The notes under the pieces: generated by a model
What the model saw: only the letters and a program-made list of their open reading frames with translations
Databases searched by the model: none
What the model was told of the DNA's origin: nothing
Assembly: GCF_013410065.1 (NCBI RefSeq)
Contig: NZ_JACCCW010000001.1
Location: 620,001 to 684,000 of the forward strand
DNA: 64,000 bases
From: Granulicella arctica
Lineage (GTDB): Bacteria; Acidobacteriota; Terriglobia; Terriglobales; Acidobacteriaceae
Direction of reading: 5' to 3'
Shown here: one piece after another, positions 26,471 through 34,896 of the stretch
How the letters are laid out: every line of letters begins with the position of its first letter
Numbering within the stretch: the first letter of the stretch is position 1
Program-made: the position numbers and the translations under genes

Positions 26471-27379
26471 TCATTGCCAAAAAGAACTATGCATACTGAT
26501 CCTGCGTTTCCATGCAGGGCTTAATCGATGCTCAGCCTTCCCCAGGCGATAACCGATCAGTTTAAGACAGGTACGAACGATTGTGGAAGGAATGAGCCAC
26601 ATGTGTCGCGGCCATAGGTATTTCAGCTCAGAGAGGACGAAACGTTTGCCTTCATTCCCAGCTTTACCAAAATCTTCCTGTAGCCAACGCTCACGAGAGT
26701 GCAAAACCCCAATATCGAAGTAGCGCCTGAACTCCTGCATCCAGGTATAGGGATGAGAGTGGTACACCTGCGCTTCGGCTACATAGGCGACCTTCTGATG
26801 AGCAAGGAGTAATTTGGCGGCAACAATCGTGTCTTCACCAAAGATCGTGTTGGAAGGAAAACCACCAACCTCCTTCAGCGCGGAACGCCTGTATGCGGCG
26901 AAAGAGTTCGAAATGAAGATGGTTTTGACCCCAAGGCTATCCCGCATCTTCAGCGTTCGCACATCCGATAGGGCAGGATAGTTGAAGCTTCGGGCATGAC
27001 TCTCAATCGGGCCCGCCCCCTGTCGCGGCAGCTGCCGCCCGTAAGCCGCAACCACATCCGGGTCAATGAAGGCAGTGAGCAATGTCTCGATATCCTTCGA
27101 GTCGGCAAGGATGGCATCCTGCGTAAGATAGACCAGAATATCGGCATGCGGCAGGAGATCGACCGCAAGTTGACGAGTGCCGCCATGGTTGAAGTCCGCT
27201 CGCTGAATGCTGTGTACCTGGAAGCCTGCCGCCTTGGCCAGATCGACCGTGCCATCCGTTGAAGATGAGTCGAGGATGAGCACATCTTCCGGCCTCACGT
27301 TCTGAAGTAAAGCGGGCGCAAACAGCGGCCAATCAGCAGCAGCATTCAACGTCGGGACTACAACTGCAAAAAACCCCAT
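26471..27379 (-). CDS. Glycosyltransferase family 2 (rhamnosyltransferase-like)
   Basis: 302 residues from the ATG at 27379, where the GT-A fold begins at once (GFFAVVVPTLNAA). An ATG at 27451, just after the upstream stop, would add 24 residues and could be the coupled start. Motifs: VLILDSSSTDGT (nucleotide-binding Asp), LTQDAIL (metal DxD variant), a GEDTIVA region and a basic C-terminal tail. It probably adds a rhamnose or similar sugar to the lipid-linked repeat unit. It lies directly downstream of the export-protein gene, so is likely co-transcribed with it. Confidence 0.87.
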   Translation of the reverse strand: MGFFAVVVPTLNAAADWPLFAPALLQNVRPEDVLILDSSSTDGTVDLAKAAGFQVHSIQRADFNHGGTRQLAVDLLPHADILVYLTQDAILADSKDIETLLTAFIDPDVVAAYGRQLPRQGAGPIESHARSFNYPALSDVRTLKMRDSLGVKTIFISNSFAAYRRSALKEVGGFPSNTIFGEDTIVAAKLLLAHQKVAYVAEAQVYHSHPYTWMQEFRRYFDIGVLHSRERWLQEDFGKAGNEGKRFVLSELKYLWPRHMWLIPSTIVRTCLKLIGYRLGKAEHRLSPAWKRRISMHSSFWQ

Positions 27380-27453
27380 TTGGGCAAGATACCATCCGGC
27401 CTCGACCGGATGGTATCCACATGCTGCCTGGCACTCTTCTCTTGCGATCATCC

Positions 27454-30186
27454 CTACAGCACATTGATGGCAGCAATACCGAGGCCGAATTGGCCAATGA
27501 TTGTCGCGATATCCACCAGATTGCGCAGCAGCGGGCGCTTATCTACCTGCTCGGGAACAACCACAGCATCTCCCGGGTGGAGATGGATTGAGTCAAAGTT
27601 CCCAGTAAACAGAGCGGAGGAGAACTGACGGCTGATAATAGACCCGTCCGCACGGACGATGTAACTGCGTTTGACATCAGCAGTTCTGGTTCCTCCACCT
27701 GCTTCGCGAATATAGTCGACTGCGCGCTTGTGAGAATTGTAAAGAAACGAATTCTGCGTGTAGACGGACCCAAATACGTCCACACTCAAGGGGACCTGTG
27801 GGACGACGAACGCATCTCCATCTTCAAGCGGCAGATCTGGAATGTCGGCGATAGTACTACTGTCGGGACGCACATTCAGAACAATCCGGCCCGTCGCCTT
27901 GAGTTGGCTTAGACGCATCGCAACCGTGCGCGCGTTCTGTAGGCCAGCAATATTAGCGACTTCATCCTGCGGATTCAGAGCATTGTTCGCAGCATTTGCT
28001 TCGGCCAGTTTGATCCGTCGATCAAGATCCGCTGCATAATCGCTCAATCTCTGCTGCTGTAGAACCCGAGTGGATTCACGGGTGAACTGCGATCCATACA
28101 AATAGGCGTTGTCAGCCAGCCCGCCGGCACGGGCTACAAGCTGTCGCAGTGTCTCTCCTGGAGCCACACTATACGTTCCAGCCGCCTTGAACTCGCCTTC
28201 GAGACGCACATACTTGGTCTGCTGCGATTGAGGAACACGGATGTCCGCCTTTGAAAAGACGGTAACGACATCGCCGGGTTGAAGCTCCAAATTTTGAGTA
28301 TTGTCGCTGTCAATCACAACGCGCCCGAGATTGAAAGGGATGAGTTGAGTCGTAAGATCGGCTCGATTGAGACGCTGGACCACCGCGTACGCCCAATCTA
28401 CATCAGGCGCACTCAACACCACAGCGTTTTTACGAGGAAAACGGCGAGCAGCACCGGTAACACCTGCGCTCAAGGATGTGCCGGAAGCACTGCTACCATC
28501 GTTACCGCCAGGAGCATCATTACGATCAGCCTGAAACGCTAAAGCACCATTACGCGTTGACCTGGAACTATCGTCACTGCTCAGATTGGTGGTTCCTGCG
28601 GTTATATTCGAGGCCGCATTCGAAGACGTAGTGCTCGAGTTCATCGCTCCGTTCTGCGTTGCGGTATTCGAGTTGTTATCGGTCACAGACGACCCGTCTA
28701 GACTGAACTGTGGGCCATGACCGTATACGTTTGTATCGCTGTCCTGAGCATTCGGCAGATTCAACATCAATGCAGTCGATGACCTGGTTGGACTCACACC
28801 TCTTCCGTTGACCTGGGCAATCGGAGTATCGGGCGCATAGCGTCGGACATCCGGGGTCGAATCCAGCACCGGCAGTCCAAGCTCGTTCCTCTGTTGCCAA
28901 TAATCACGCGTCAGCAGCGCATCCTTATCCGGAATTAGATCTTTGATCCGCATACCCGGAAACCAGGCAAACCGTCGCGGCTCAGCCACATTGCCACGGA
29001 GGGTTACAGCGTCCTTGAAGCCATCGATGATGGGAGAGATCTCAAGAATATCGCCATCGCTCAGAGGAGTCGCCATGCCCACTCCATCCAGCTTCACATC
29101 GAGAACCGTACGCGAGTCATGATGCGCGATCCGCTCGATACGGACGTCCTTATTCTGTGCCAGTGTCGATAGACCGCCGGCAAGGGCAATCGCATCCTTG
29201 ACCGTCGACTCCGACTTCAGCTCATACAGTCCGGGAGTATCAATACTTCCAGCTAAGGCCACCATCGGGCCAACCGGGGGGATATAGATCACATCGCCCG
29301 ATACCAGCTGCACGTCTTTGGATTTATCACCCTTCAGCAGCAGGTCATACAGATCGAAGGTGGTGACAATCTCCTTGCCACGCTTGACCTGAATGCTGCG
29401 CATGCTGCCCATCGGGGAGGGGCCGCCACTGGCAAACAGTGCATTCACAAGCGTACTCAACGAGCTGACCGTATAGCTACCCGGACGCCTCGCCTCGCCA
29501 ACAATAAAGATCTGAATGGACCGGAGCTGGCCGATATTCACATTCAGGTCGAAGTTCCGGAAGGTCCGTCCAATCTGCGTACGCAGATAATCCGTCACCT
29601 GCGCAAACGAAACACCCGCCACGCGAACTGCCCCAACCTGGGGAATGTAGACATTTCCTGAGCGGTCCACCGTGAAATGCCCGTCAAGCGTTACCTGACC
29701 CCACATGCGAATCAACAACTCATCACCTGGGCCAATAACGTAATCCGGAGTCACTGGAATGCGATCGACCGGAGAGAAGGTCGAGGGAACATTTGTAAAT
29801 AAATTTGCCCCGTAGATTGGGAGCACCTTGCCGACAGAAGCCGCCGCAAGTCGCTGAAAGGCCGTCAGTTGAACCGGAGCCTCGGGAAAATTTTGATTGA
29901 CATAACGACCGTTACGCTCAGTCTGTGTGTCACTATCCTGCTGGCCATTACCAAGGGTCGGCTGACGAGACTGAGTCAGGCTCTTGGAACCAACTTGAGT
30001 CTGCGTCGTACTCGATGAGGTATCGGACGTCGGCTGCTGACTTGCCGTCGCATCCGATTGGCTAGATAGACCGGAAGAGAAGGGGCTGTCTGTTGAACTC
30101 TGTGCGAGTGCGGACACCGGCACGAAACAGAGAACGCCCATACAAACGGACACGGAGACAACTCGACACACCACTCTGACCTTCAT
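27454..30186 (-). CDS. Polysaccharide export outer-membrane protein with multiple SLBB domains (Wza-like, long form)
   Basis: 910 residues from the ATG at 30186, with AGAAGAG upstream and a signal peptide directly after (MKVRVVCRVVSVSVC, cleavage ALA-QSS). The mature N-terminus is Ser/Gln/Thr-rich. A Poly_export domain follows (about 140-230, PVTPDYVIGPGDELLIRMWG, VPQVGAVRVAGV-like). Several SLBB repeats come next (IFIVGEARRPGSYTV, VALAGSIDTPGLYEL, VRLEGEFKAAGTYSV, VDVFGSVYTQNSF). A hydrophobic C-terminus (LVDIATIIGQFGLGI) may be the membrane-spanning helix. It should form the outer-membrane exit channel for the polymer. It is over twice the length of Wza and has a Ser/Asn/Thr-rich insert at about 455-600 with no lipobox. 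Confidence 0.9.
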   Translation of the reverse strand: MKVRVVCRVVSVSVCMGVLCFVPVSALAQSSTDSPFSSGLSSQSDATASQQPTSDTSSSTTQTQVGSKSLTQSRQPTLGNGQQDSDTQTERNGRYVNQNFPEAPVQLTAFQRLAAASVGKVLPIYGANLFTNVPSTFSPVDRIPVTPDYVIGPGDELLIRMWGQVTLDGHFTVDRSGNVYIPQVGAVRVAGVSFAQVTDYLRTQIGRTFRNFDLNVNIGQLRSIQIFIVGEARRPGSYTVSSLSTLVNALFASGGPSPMGSMRSIQVKRGKEIVTTFDLYDLLLKGDKSKDVQLVSGDVIYIPPVGPMVALAGSIDTPGLYELKSESTVKDAIALAGGLSTLAQNKDVRIERIAHHDSRTVLDVKLDGVGMATPLSDGDILEISPIIDGFKDAVTLRGNVAEPRRFAWFPGMRIKDLIPDKDALLTRDYWQQRNELGLPVLDSTPDVRRYAPDTPIAQVNGRGVSPTRSSTALMLNLPNAQDSDTNVYGHGPQFSLDGSSVTDNNSNTATQNGAMNSSTTSSNAASNITAGTTNLSSDDSSRSTRNGALAFQADRNDAPGGNDGSSASGTSLSAGVTGAARRFPRKNAVVLSAPDVDWAYAVVQRLNRADLTTQLIPFNLGRVVIDSDNTQNLELQPGDVVTVFSKADIRVPQSQQTKYVRLEGEFKAAGTYSVAPGETLRQLVARAGGLADNAYLYGSQFTRESTRVLQQQRLSDYAADLDRRIKLAEANAANNALNPQDEVANIAGLQNARTVAMRLSQLKATGRIVLNVRPDSSTIADIPDLPLEDGDAFVVPQVPLSVDVFGSVYTQNSFLYNSHKRAVDYIREAGGGTRTADVKRSYIVRADGSIISRQFSSALFTGNFDSIHLHPGDAVVVPEQVDKRPLLRNLVDIATIIGQFGLGIAAINVL

Positions 30187-30482
30187 CAACACATCTCTTC
30201 TCAACAATTATTCCTGACTTACTGCACAGCACCTTCGGAGTTGCGCAGGCCCTACACAAGCAGGCTCCGCTCAGTCCGAGTACCTCACCAGCATATCGGA
30301 TTTTGCATTGCACCGACACGTAGAAGTGCATCTCCAGGCCAAGCTCGGGCATCCACTCCAGTTCGATCCGGAACGATAGATCACGTCCCTGCACCCGAAG
30401 CCAACTCGCCCGATATACTACTCAGAAGCCTGCTTTTCATGCCTTGTATACCCGTATTGAAAGACGGCCTTTTGAGGACTTC
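30187..30482. other. Divergent promoter region between export protein and Wzi-like gene
   Basis: 296 bp with no long open frame. It must hold promoters for both genes. A TATACT hexamer at 30414-30419 could be a -10 element for the rightward gene, but no matching -35 is visible. Confidence 0.4.
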
Positions 30483-32336
30483 GTGAGCACCAGACAACTG
30501 ATCGTTCGATCTTCCATCATCGGAAGCCTTCTATGGATGGGAGCTCTCGTCTGTCCCGCACAAAATCGTTCGAGCGCTCCATTTTTTATGGAAACCAGAA
30601 ACGCTGCCTCCTCATCTCCGGGCGACTCCCCAGCGGCACCACCTTCCCTGCTCCTCGCTCCTTCTTTAGAGCCCCAAGGTCAGCGTTCAGCCACAATCGA
30701 CACCTACGAGTCACCCCAATCCCAAATAGCAGAGAATGACCGTTTCGGTTCAACCAACGTTCCCATGGATAGCTGGATCTACCCAGCCCTCGAACGCCTC
30801 TCAGCGATGGGATTTATTCCATCACAGAACGTCTCGATCCGGCCATGGACGCGCCAGGAGTGCCTTCGCCAGGTACAAGAGGTCGAAGAGGTTCTCTCCT
30901 CATATGGCATTAGCGATTCGATGAACGAGGAGGCGCAACGCCTCCTGTCCGACCTCCAGAAGGAGCTCGAACAGCCACCGGACAGCGGCGGCATCGCCCT
31001 CGAATCGGCATACACCCGCTTCGGAACGATCGCCGGTCCTGCCCTGACAGACGGCTATCACTTCGGGCAGACATGGTGGAACGACTTCGGCAGACCACTT
31101 GACCGTGGCAGCAGCGCCATCGCAGGCTTCTCCGTCCGCGCCACACACGGGCGCTTCTTCCTCTACGACCGTCAGGAGTTGCAGCAAAGTCCGGGCGTTT
31201 CAGCGATCACCACAGCCGAATCTCAGTTATTCAACTCACTGGACAACATCCCGTTTGGCACCTCCGCCCCCAATCTGCTCCCCCCCACCCCGGCCGGCGC
31301 GGCCTACCTGAGACAGCGCCCTCTTGAGCTCTACGCCGGAGTCGCCTTCAGCGGCAATGCCCTCTCCTTCGGCAAGCAGGAGCTCTTCTGGGGGCCAACC
31401 ACTATGGGCCCATGGGCTTTTTCGAGCAATGCCGAACCCACCTACAACCTGCGCCTGGTCGCCACAAGACCGCATCCATTTCCCTTCCTTCCAGCGTTAG
31501 GAACCTACAAGTTCGATATCGTTTTCGGAAAGCTCTCTGGCCACAAGTACCCTGCACGCCCTTACTACAACGGACAAAAGGCTGATCTCACCTTCGGCAG
31601 CAATCTCGAGATCAGCTTCACGCGATGGTCGGTTCTCTGGGGTGTCGGTCATCCCATGACCCTCAAGAGTCTGAAGGACAATATCTTCAGCTCCAACTCT
31701 ACCTCGACAGGAACTTATGGCTACGGCGACCGCTCCGATCCCGGCGACCGCAAAAGCGATTTCGACTTCCGCCTGCACGTACCAGGGCTGCGAAAACTCG
31801 TCACTATCTATGCCGACGCATACGCCGACGACGAGCTGAACCCCATTGACGCTCCACGACGAGTCGCCTGGGCCCCGGGAATCTATCTCGCCCGTCTCCC
31901 CTACCTTCCTCACATGGATCTCCGCTTCGAGATGGCCAGCTCGGAAGAGCTCAGCCGCGATGAGGGCGGAACGCGTTTCTTCATCAACAACCAGTACCGC
32001 GACTCGAACACAAACAAGGGCTTTCTGCTCGGCAACGCGGTAGGCCGCGACGCGCGCGCCTTCGAAGGGAGAACCGGCTATTGGTTCTCCTCACGCTCTC
32101 GCATCGAAGTCGGCTATCGGCAGAGCAAAGGTGGCTTGTCCTTTCTCCCCGGCGGCAGCACCATCAGCGACGGCTTCGTCAACGCCTCCTACGCCATCAC
32201 CCCGGAATGGTCCGCGCAACTCTTCAGCCAGTATGAGCGATTTGACATCCCCTCTTACCTGCCCGGCTCCCACCACAACGAAAGCGGCTGGCTCCAGATC
32301 ACATGGAACCCAAAGATCCATGTGCCAAAGTCGTAA
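30483..32336 (+). CDS. Wzi-like capsule assembly outer-membrane protein
   Basis: 617 residues from a GTG at 30483, chosen because GAGG lies 6 bases upstream and a signal peptide follows at once (cleavage near residue 28). A helical N-terminal region (about 90-165, DSWIYPALERLSAMGFIP) precedes a long predicted beta-barrel. It contains FGKQELFWGPTTMG and ends in a strand (SGWLQITWNPKIH), as expected for the capsule assembly Wzi family. In E. coli Wzi anchors capsule at the surface. It is divergent from the export channel gene, so surface attachment or assembly of the locus polymer is likely. Confidence 0.85.
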   Translation: MSTRQLIVRSSIIGSLLWMGALVCPAQNRSSAPFFMETRNAASSSPGDSPAAPPSLLLAPSLEPQGQRSATIDTYESPQSQIAENDRFGSTNVPMDSWIYPALERLSAMGFIPSQNVSIRPWTRQECLRQVQEVEEVLSSYGISDSMNEEAQRLLSDLQKELEQPPDSGGIALESAYTRFGTIAGPALTDGYHFGQTWWNDFGRPLDRGSSAIAGFSVRATHGRFFLYDRQELQQSPGVSAITTAESQLFNSLDNIPFGTSAPNLLPPTPAGAAYLRQRPLELYAGVAFSGNALSFGKQELFWGPTTMGPWAFSSNAEPTYNLRLVATRPHPFPFLPALGTYKFDIVFGKLSGHKYPARPYYNGQKADLTFGSNLEISFTRWSVLWGVGHPMTLKSLKDNIFSSNSTSTGTYGYGDRSDPGDRKSDFDFRLHVPGLRKLVTIYADAYADDELNPIDAPRRVAWAPGIYLARLPYLPHMDLRFEMASSEELSRDEGGTRFFINNQYRDSNTNKGFLLGNAVGRDARAFEGRTGYWFSSRSRIEVGYRQSKGGLSFLPGGSTISDGFVNASYAITPEWSAQLFSQYERFDIPSYLPGSHHNESGWLQITWNPKIHVPKS

Positions 32337-32487
32337 GCGGGAATTGTGTGCTTCCGCCACCGTACTCTACACTAAGAAAACGATCGACGCGTCCGACATC
32401 TCGCAACTTCGCAGTGCGCACTAACATTCACAGCCAGAGCACACTGATGTTGCAGAGCAGAGTGCATTGCCGAGCAAATCTACAAAA

Positions 32488-32564
32488 GGGCCTATAGCTC
32501 AATTGGTCAGAGCAGCGAACTCATAATTCGTTGGTTCCAGGTTCAAGTCCTGGTGGGCCCACCA
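32488..32564 (+). tRNA. tRNA with anticodon CAT, probably tRNA-Ile2 (lysidine type)
   Basis: A full 77-nt cloverleaf with encoded CCA. Acceptor GGGCCTA/TGGGCCC (one T-G wobble), D-stem GCTC/GAGC, anticodon loop CTCATAA with anticodon CAT, T-arm CCAGG-TTCAAGT-CCTGG. C4-G69 and C5-G68 in the acceptor stem, and the GGGCCTATAGCTC start shared with tRNA-Ile(GAT), favour an isoleucine tRNA modified by TilS over elongator tRNA-Met. This identity is inferred. It lies inside the polysaccharide locus between the Wzi-like gene and the GT9 gene. Confidence 0.93.
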
Positions 32565-32828
32565 AATATCTCAAAACAGGCTTATGGTACCGTATTGGAT
32601 TTGGAGCACCGTACCGTAGATGCTGTGGCGACCGTCTTTAAGACCTGTCAAGGGATAGAGTGTTGGGCTAGTTTATAACTCGCCGTAGAACCTGCCCAAC
32701 AGTGCGTCCTCTCAAGTTCTGGAAAGTCTCCACCACCAAATATCGAGACTAGCTTCCTGGTACAGCTGAGTTCAAAGAATCAGCTTCTAAGGTATAAGCT
32801 TAGCTAACCGCATATAGCGACGACAACG
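32565..32828. other. Intergenic segment with decayed copy of the tRNA 3' end
   Basis: 264 bp without a gene. At 32713-32744 a sequence resembling the T-loop and 3' end of the upstream tRNA recurs: TCAAGTTCTGG, a spacer, then CCACCAAATATC. The last 12 bases repeat exactly at 32559-32570. Inverted repeats also lie here: GTGGCGAC (32625-32632) with GTCTCCAC (32726-32733), and TGTTGGGC (32661-32668) with GCCCAACA (32694-32701). It may be a tRNA pseudogene or an attachment-site scar. Confidence 0.5.
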
Positions 32829-33926
32829 ATGGCAAATCAACGTAGAGTACTGATAATTCAGGCGCATAATCTAGGAGATGCTGTCATCAGCACCACCCTA
32901 GTGGAAACCATAGCGCATGGCCTTCCTACTGCTCAGATCGATGTTTTAACCAGACCAGAGATAGGTCAGATATTTGCCCATAACCCCTCCGTGGATGCTG
33001 TCTTTACAGGTCGCTTTCCAATGGGTTCGGTTCACGACTTCGGACTAAAGGAGATGCTCACACTCCCTCGCATAGTGGGCACGTTACGCCGTAGAGGTTA
33101 CACTGACGTCGTCAATCTGGCAGGCGATTTCCGCGAGGAATTCCTAGGACGATTAATAACCCATCACGACAACTGGAGTCCAGCCTGGTCGGCTGATCAC
33201 CCATGCAGTAAAGTGATTCGACGTTCAGCTATTCGTCTCGCAAATCGACCCATAGTGATCCCTGCGGATAGACCCAACATCTATGATGCGGCAGCGATCA
33301 TGGGAACGGCGATTACCGGTGCGGCGGCCGAGAAAGCTGCCCTTTACACGCCTGCAAAAAAGAGAATTATCTGGAACCCTCTGGAGCGTGCGGTGGGCAT
33401 TCATCCCATGGCAAGCCAACCCTGGAGACGGTGGGAGATGGAGAAATGGCAGGCGCTAGCTCAATTCCTGATCCAGCGTGAGATCGACGTACACGTATTC
33501 GGCTCCCCTTCAGAGGCGAAAGAGCTCAATGCATACTTTGGCCGGCTGGATACATCGAGAATCAGCATTGTGACAGGCAACCTCTCGGACTACTTTGCCG
33601 CAGTCTCTCGAATGCGCGTGTTGCTTTGCCCCGATAGTTTTGCTTCGCACGTTGCCTTTGCTCTAGGCGTGCCGGCAATCCTCTTGAATGGAGCCAATGA
33701 CGCAGCGGCATGGCCACCTCCTGGAACTGTGGTTCTAGCCGCCGGACCGGAGCTTAAGTGCTATCCCTGTTACAACCGTCCCACATGCTTTGGCAGTTCC
33801 GATGAATACGCGTGTGTTCGGCGGATCAAGATGGATTCAGTGATCGAGGCAGTCTGGGAGGCACTGAAAGATGCTTCCGATAATCAGCACCTCTTCCCTC
33901 TCTTCCAACAGCCTCTCACCGTCTAA
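32829..33926 (+). CDS. Glycosyltransferase family 9 (heptosyltransferase-like)
   Basis: 365 residues. GT-B fold beginning RRVLIIQAHNLGDAVISTTLVE (nucleotide-sugar fold start of the ADP-heptose transferase family). Later come VGIHPMASQPWRRWEMEKW and the conserved CPDSFASHVAFALGVPAI. It ends with a cysteine pattern (CYPCYNRPTCFG) frequent in GT9 proteins. It probably transfers a heptose or related sugar. The GmhB-type phosphatase in the same locus supports heptose use. Convergent with the next gene (13-bp gap). Confidence 0.88.
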   Translation: MANQRRVLIIQAHNLGDAVISTTLVETIAHGLPTAQIDVLTRPEIGQIFAHNPSVDAVFTGRFPMGSVHDFGLKEMLTLPRIVGTLRRRGYTDVVNLAGDFREEFLGRLITHHDNWSPAWSADHPCSKVIRRSAIRLANRPIVIPADRPNIYDAAAIMGTAITGAAAEKAALYTPAKKRIIWNPLERAVGIHPMASQPWRRWEMEKWQALAQFLIQREIDVHVFGSPSEAKELNAYFGRLDTSRISIVTGNLSDYFAAVSRMRVLLCPDSFASHVAFALGVPAILLNGANDAAAWPPPGTVVLAAGPELKCYPCYNRPTCFGSSDEYACVRRIKMDSVIEAVWEALKDASDNQHLFPLFQQPLTV

Positions 33927-33939
33927 TCGAATCCCAGCT

Positions 33940-34677
33940 TCAGCAGGAGAGACGTTGGAGAAGCAATGAAAGTCGCGTGTTCAGACCTCGCCATTTGCAT
34001 ATCAGCCATGCTGGCGGCAGGTGGATCCACCCATAGTTTTTTCGGATCACCTCAAAGAACTCAGCGACGGTCGCCTCTGTCTGCACATCCGACAAGCCGC
34101 CACCCATATGCGAGGCGACAACCTGGTTGAAGATCGCAATGCGGGCTCCATCGCGCGCGAGTCGCTGATTCGCGTCGAAGTCAGCGAAGACTCGATAATC
34201 TATGTTGTAAACAGGAAAACCCGCTCTCTTATAAAACGTTCCCTGATGGTGCAAGGTATTCTTAAGGCGTAATTCGACTCCGCAACGTGGCCGAAACTCA
34301 CGTTTTCCATCGAGCAAGACACGGAACGCTGCAACGTCCGTATCATTGGACCGGGCGACTATAAGCTCCTGAATGGGAAGATGCAGGAGTCTATCTCCAG
34401 CATTGAGATGGAAGAGAAAAGTTCCTCGAGCCGCAGCAATGCCTTTGTTCATTGCATCATAGATCCCGCGATCTGGCTCACTCACCCAATAATCGATCAC
34501 GGAATCATACTGGCCGAGCAGCTCTCGCGTGCCATCCTTCGATCCGCCATCAATTACGATAAACTCAATATTGTTACTCTTGAAGCGAGCAACACTGTCA
34601 AACAATTCTGGAAGGTCTTGCACCGCGCCAAACACAACGGTGATAATCGAAACGAGAGGCTCAACGACTCTTGGCAT
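33940..34677 (-). CDS. Glycosyltransferase family 2 (WcaA-like)
   Basis: 245 residues from the ATG at 34677, where the GT-A domain starts (MPRVVEPLVSIITVVFGAV). Motifs: IEFIVIDGGSKDGT, DRGIYDAMNKGIAAARG, FLNAGD-type metal site (HLNAGDRLL). It would add a sugar to the repeat unit. The frame stays open upstream to a TTG at 34896, just after the polymerase stop, adding 73 residues with no known motif; an ATG at 34716 is intermediate. No start has a good ribosome-binding site, so the N-terminus is uncertain. It follows the Wzy-like polymerase gene on the same strand. Confidence 0.85.
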   Translation of the reverse strand: MPRVVEPLVSIITVVFGAVQDLPELFDSVARFKSNNIEFIVIDGGSKDGTRELLGQYDSVIDYWVSEPDRGIYDAMNKGIAAARGTFLFHLNAGDRLLHLPIQELIVARSNDTDVAAFRVLLDGKREFRPRCGVELRLKNTLHHQGTFYKRAGFPVYNIDYRVFADFDANQRLARDGARIAIFNQVVASHMGGGLSDVQTEATVAEFFEVIRKNYGWIHLPPAWLICKWRGLNTRLSLLLQRLSC

Positions 34678-34896
34678 GTATCGCTGCTGCTTATCCTCTT
34701 CTATTCTCAACGCCATCCATAGAATTATAGCGGAGATCATCGCCGACCTGATGGAGCTTGGGATACCCGAGGTCCCGAGAAGGAGGTCGAAAAGATCTCG
34801 TTCAAGTAACGTACAGCATATCTCGTCATCCATATGGGTCATGCAGGCTTGCACCAACGTCGCCAGAGTCCAACCTACATTCAGTGCCATCCTCAA

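Noticed and set aside
32488..32564. Reading the CAT-anticodon tRNA as elongator or initiator tRNA-Met
   Set aside because: The acceptor stem C4-G69/C5-G68 and similarity to tRNA-Ile starts favour tRNA-Ile2; the initiator lacks a C1-G72-paired stem like this one.
32625..32738. A selenocysteine tRNA or tmRNA 3' end
   Set aside because: The outer 8-bp stem and CACCACCA end suggested it, but no T-loop of the normal type, no anticodon TCA arm and no tag frame could be placed.
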